The notes under the pieces are model-generated. The model was not told the origin of the DNA. It saw only the letters and a list, made by a program, of their open reading frames with translations, and searched no databases. Made by a program: the position numbers and the translations under genes. From Marixanthomonas ophiurae (lineage in GTDB: Bacteria > Bacteroidota > Bacteroidia > Flavobacteriales > Flavobacteriaceae), in NCBI RefSeq assembly GCF_003413745.1, contig NZ_QVID01000001.1:2108001-2172000 (forward strand): DNA of 64,000 bases, read 5' to 3'. Position 1 is the first letter of the stretch, and each line of letters starts with the position of its first letter. Below are positions 62,836 to 64,000 of this stretch, piece by piece.

Positions 62836-63153
62836 TTATGCAGGTATTCTTGGAGGTTGGAGTAGGGTGTGTGGAATGTCTTCTCCTAAACTGTCAAAGT
62901 GTAGAAATATATGGTTTGAGATATCCATCGCAATAGGCTCAAAAGCCGCGGTACCGATATCCAGTGTATGAACATGGCAACAATGGCATTGGCAAAAAGG
63001 GGTACAATCGTCACTATCTTGGTGATCGTGGTCGATGTCTTGGGTACTGACCACCTCGGTCTGGGTGTCGTCTTGGGTAGGTGCCGTATCACTACAAGGC
63101 ACTACATTGAGCCCCAAAAAGTAGATAGATAATATGACTGCCAAAACTTTCAC
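62836..63153 (-). CDS. DUF6660-like Cys/His-rich exported protein
   Basis: A 105-residue protein from a GTG start (MKVLAVILSIYFLGLNVVPC after initiation), with a signal peptide, an acidic Asp/His region (DIDHDHQDSDDC) and a CTPFCQCHCCHVH cluster. These match DUF6660 proteins that accompany CzcA/CusA operons in flavobacteria. The Cys and His cluster suggests metal binding in the periplasm. The longer frame from 63207 adds residues before the signal and is less likely. It precedes czcA by 170 bases on the same strand. Confidence 0.75.
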   Translation of the reverse strand: MKVLAVILSIYFLGLNVVPCSDTAPTQDDTQTEVVSTQDIDHDHQDSDDCTPFCQCHCCHVHTLDIGTAAFEPIAMDISNHIFLHFDSLGEDIPHTLLQPPRIPA

Positions 63154-63258
63154 GTTACAAATATAGGGAAAATGGAGGTGCAATTGGGTTGCAAAATATA
63201 TTATCAATAAAAAGAGAGTGTTATTTTTTTACCTCAGTTCTTTGTTAGTTGTAGTAGA

Positions 63259-63999
63259 TTAAAAGACTTTATTTCCATCAAATTCAATACCTACATTTTT
63301 TAATTCTCTTGAAAGTAATAATTTCCATCCATCACTTGGATCGATTGCTATATAAATCACACCATCGTAATCAGAAGGTTTTTCAATATCTCCTTTCATT
63401 AATGCACAAACTTTATTTCTTCCTAATTTTCCTAAAAAGTAACCTAATTCCAATATAACATTTTGTCGAGCTCTATAGTTTAATGAATCTTTATTTTTAA
63501 GAGAATTACCAAGGTCATCTGGGGTCATCAATATTATTGCAAATTGAACTGATGAGTGCTTTTCAAATTTTTCGATAATTGTTAACCCCTCATTAACCTG
63601 TTCGTGAAGAATAATAGGTTTTAAATTTAGTTTTTCTAAAAACCGAGCAACTTTTTCCTTTAACTCGTTATCATGGCCATGTACAATAAAAATTTCCTTT
63701 TTATTTTTAGAAATATTCTTTTCTTCAACATTTTCTTCTATATCATCTTCAAATTCTCTTTCATCAGTAGAGAGAAGTACACCGATTGCTTCATCAATAG
63801 AATCAATTATTATTGATTTTACATCTACTCCATATGGAGGGTCAAAAAAAACATCAAAGGGGTTTACATTCTGCATTCCAAACCCGCCAACCAATTTTGG
63901 TGGTTCCCAGTCAAAGCGCTTGGCACACCCTGTTTTTATTAAAATATTTTGTACAAATGATTTTTTCCTGTTGATATCAGCTCGCAATTTTTTTGATTT
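63259..63999 (-). CDS. TIR-like (CAP12-type) nucleotide-binding protein, 5' end outside window
   Basis: The visible 246 residues contain a C-terminal TIR-like domain of the predicted nucleotide-binding/CAP12 type: EIFIVHGHDNELKEKVARFL, HEQVNEGLTIIEKFEKHS, FAIILMTPDDLG and ARQNVILELGYFLGKLGRNK, with the catalytic-type Glu in the last. Such domains bind or cleave NAD or cyclic nucleotides in bacterial defence. The N-terminal ~90 residues are unassigned. The frame stays open to the window edge; the TTG at 63987 is not a convincing start, so the gene probably begins outside. Confidence 0.7.
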   Translation of the reverse strand, partial: KSKKLRADINRKKSFVQNILIKTGCAKRFDWEPPKLVGGFGMQNVNPFDVFFDPPYGVDVKSIIIDSIDEAIGVLLSTDEREFEDDIEENVEEKNISKNKKEIFIVHGHDNELKEKVARFLEKLNLKPIILHEQVNEGLTIIEKFEKHSSVQFAIILMTPDDLGNSLKNKDSLNYRARQNVILELGYFLGKLGRNKVCALMKGDIEKPSDYDGVIYIAIDPSDGWKLLLSRELKNVGIEFDGNKVF

Positions 64000-64000
64000 C

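Noticed and set aside
1-64000. CRISPR array
   Set aside because: No regularly spaced direct repeats of suitable length; the hipBST operators are only three and are palindromic promoter sites.

Overview
The window reads as Flavobacteriia/Bacteroidetes DNA. It carries a Bacteroidetes-type conjugation apparatus (TraE/F/G/J/K/M/N family, BfmA and MobB mobilisation proteins, RteC), a SusC/SusD pair, a CzcA fused to a TolC-like domain, DUF6520/DUF6660/DUF6876 small proteins, and promoters matching the Bacteroidetes TTTG-N19-TAnnTTTG pattern. Most of it (about 4.7-52.6 kb) looks like one integrative conjugative element (ICE). A tyrosine recombinase lies beside a tRNA-Ser(UGA) gene at the right end; no matching left attachment site was found.

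Layout. 1-4.1 kb: end of a TolC-like efflux gene, a decayed S41 peptidase, a serine beta-lactamase-family protein, and a HAAS/PadR pair. 4.1-9.4 kb: ICE mobilisation module with an ssb gene broken by an amber codon, small proteins, an oriT-like set of inverted repeats, BfmA-like and MobB-like relaxase genes, and the coupling ATPase. 9.7-18.9 kb: a seven-gene defence operon made of an XRE regulator, type III Res, a DUF1016/PDDEXK nuclease, type III Mod, a GIY-YIG protein, a small protein and an SMC/RloC-like zinc-hook ATPase. 18.9-26.2 kb (minus strand): compact transfer operon TraE-F-G-I-J-K-M-N plus a lipoprotein. 26.3 kb: a transfer-associated amidase.

27.1-32.2 kb holds the most unusual part of the window: a tightly packed eight-gene plus-strand operon. 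It encodes an acyl-carrier-protein-like protein, an XRE repressor, an ImmA/IrrE protease, a thymidylate-synthase-fold enzyme, an HMUDK-helical/aGPT-pyrophosphorylase-type HhH protein, a membrane-anchored dCTP-deaminase/dUTPase-fold protein, a MazG-C-like protein and a dedicated holo-ACP synthase. The promoter has a perfect palindrome between its -33 and -7 boxes. This looks like a stress-switched nucleotide- or DNA-modification (or nucleotide-based defence) system that uses a phosphopantetheine carrier.

32.3-41.0 kb: DnaC-like and DnaD-like replication genes, an excisionase-like protein, RteC, an alpha-oxoamine synthase/GNAT fusion (812 aa), a divergent STAS-like protein with a PAS-AraC regulator, a DoxX/MauE-type membrane protein and DUF6520. 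41.1-48.6 kb: SusC-SusD-S9 peptidase operon with a long structured leader that can be folded as an attenuator, and a divergent small HTH gene across a 13-bp-arm palindrome. 49.2-50.8 kb: a three-gene HipB/HipS/HipT toxin-antitoxin with three operator repeats. 51.0-52.6 kb: integrase, inverted repeats and tRNA-Ser.

52.7-64 kb appears to be host chromosome or an adjoining island: thioesterase, nitroreductase and SlyD-like PPIase, then a heavy-metal resistance cluster (P-type ATPase, Fur-family regulator, CzcB, CzcA-TolC fusion, DUF6660), and the start of a TIR-like (CAP12-type) protein cut by the window edge. All functional names come from motif reading without database searches.
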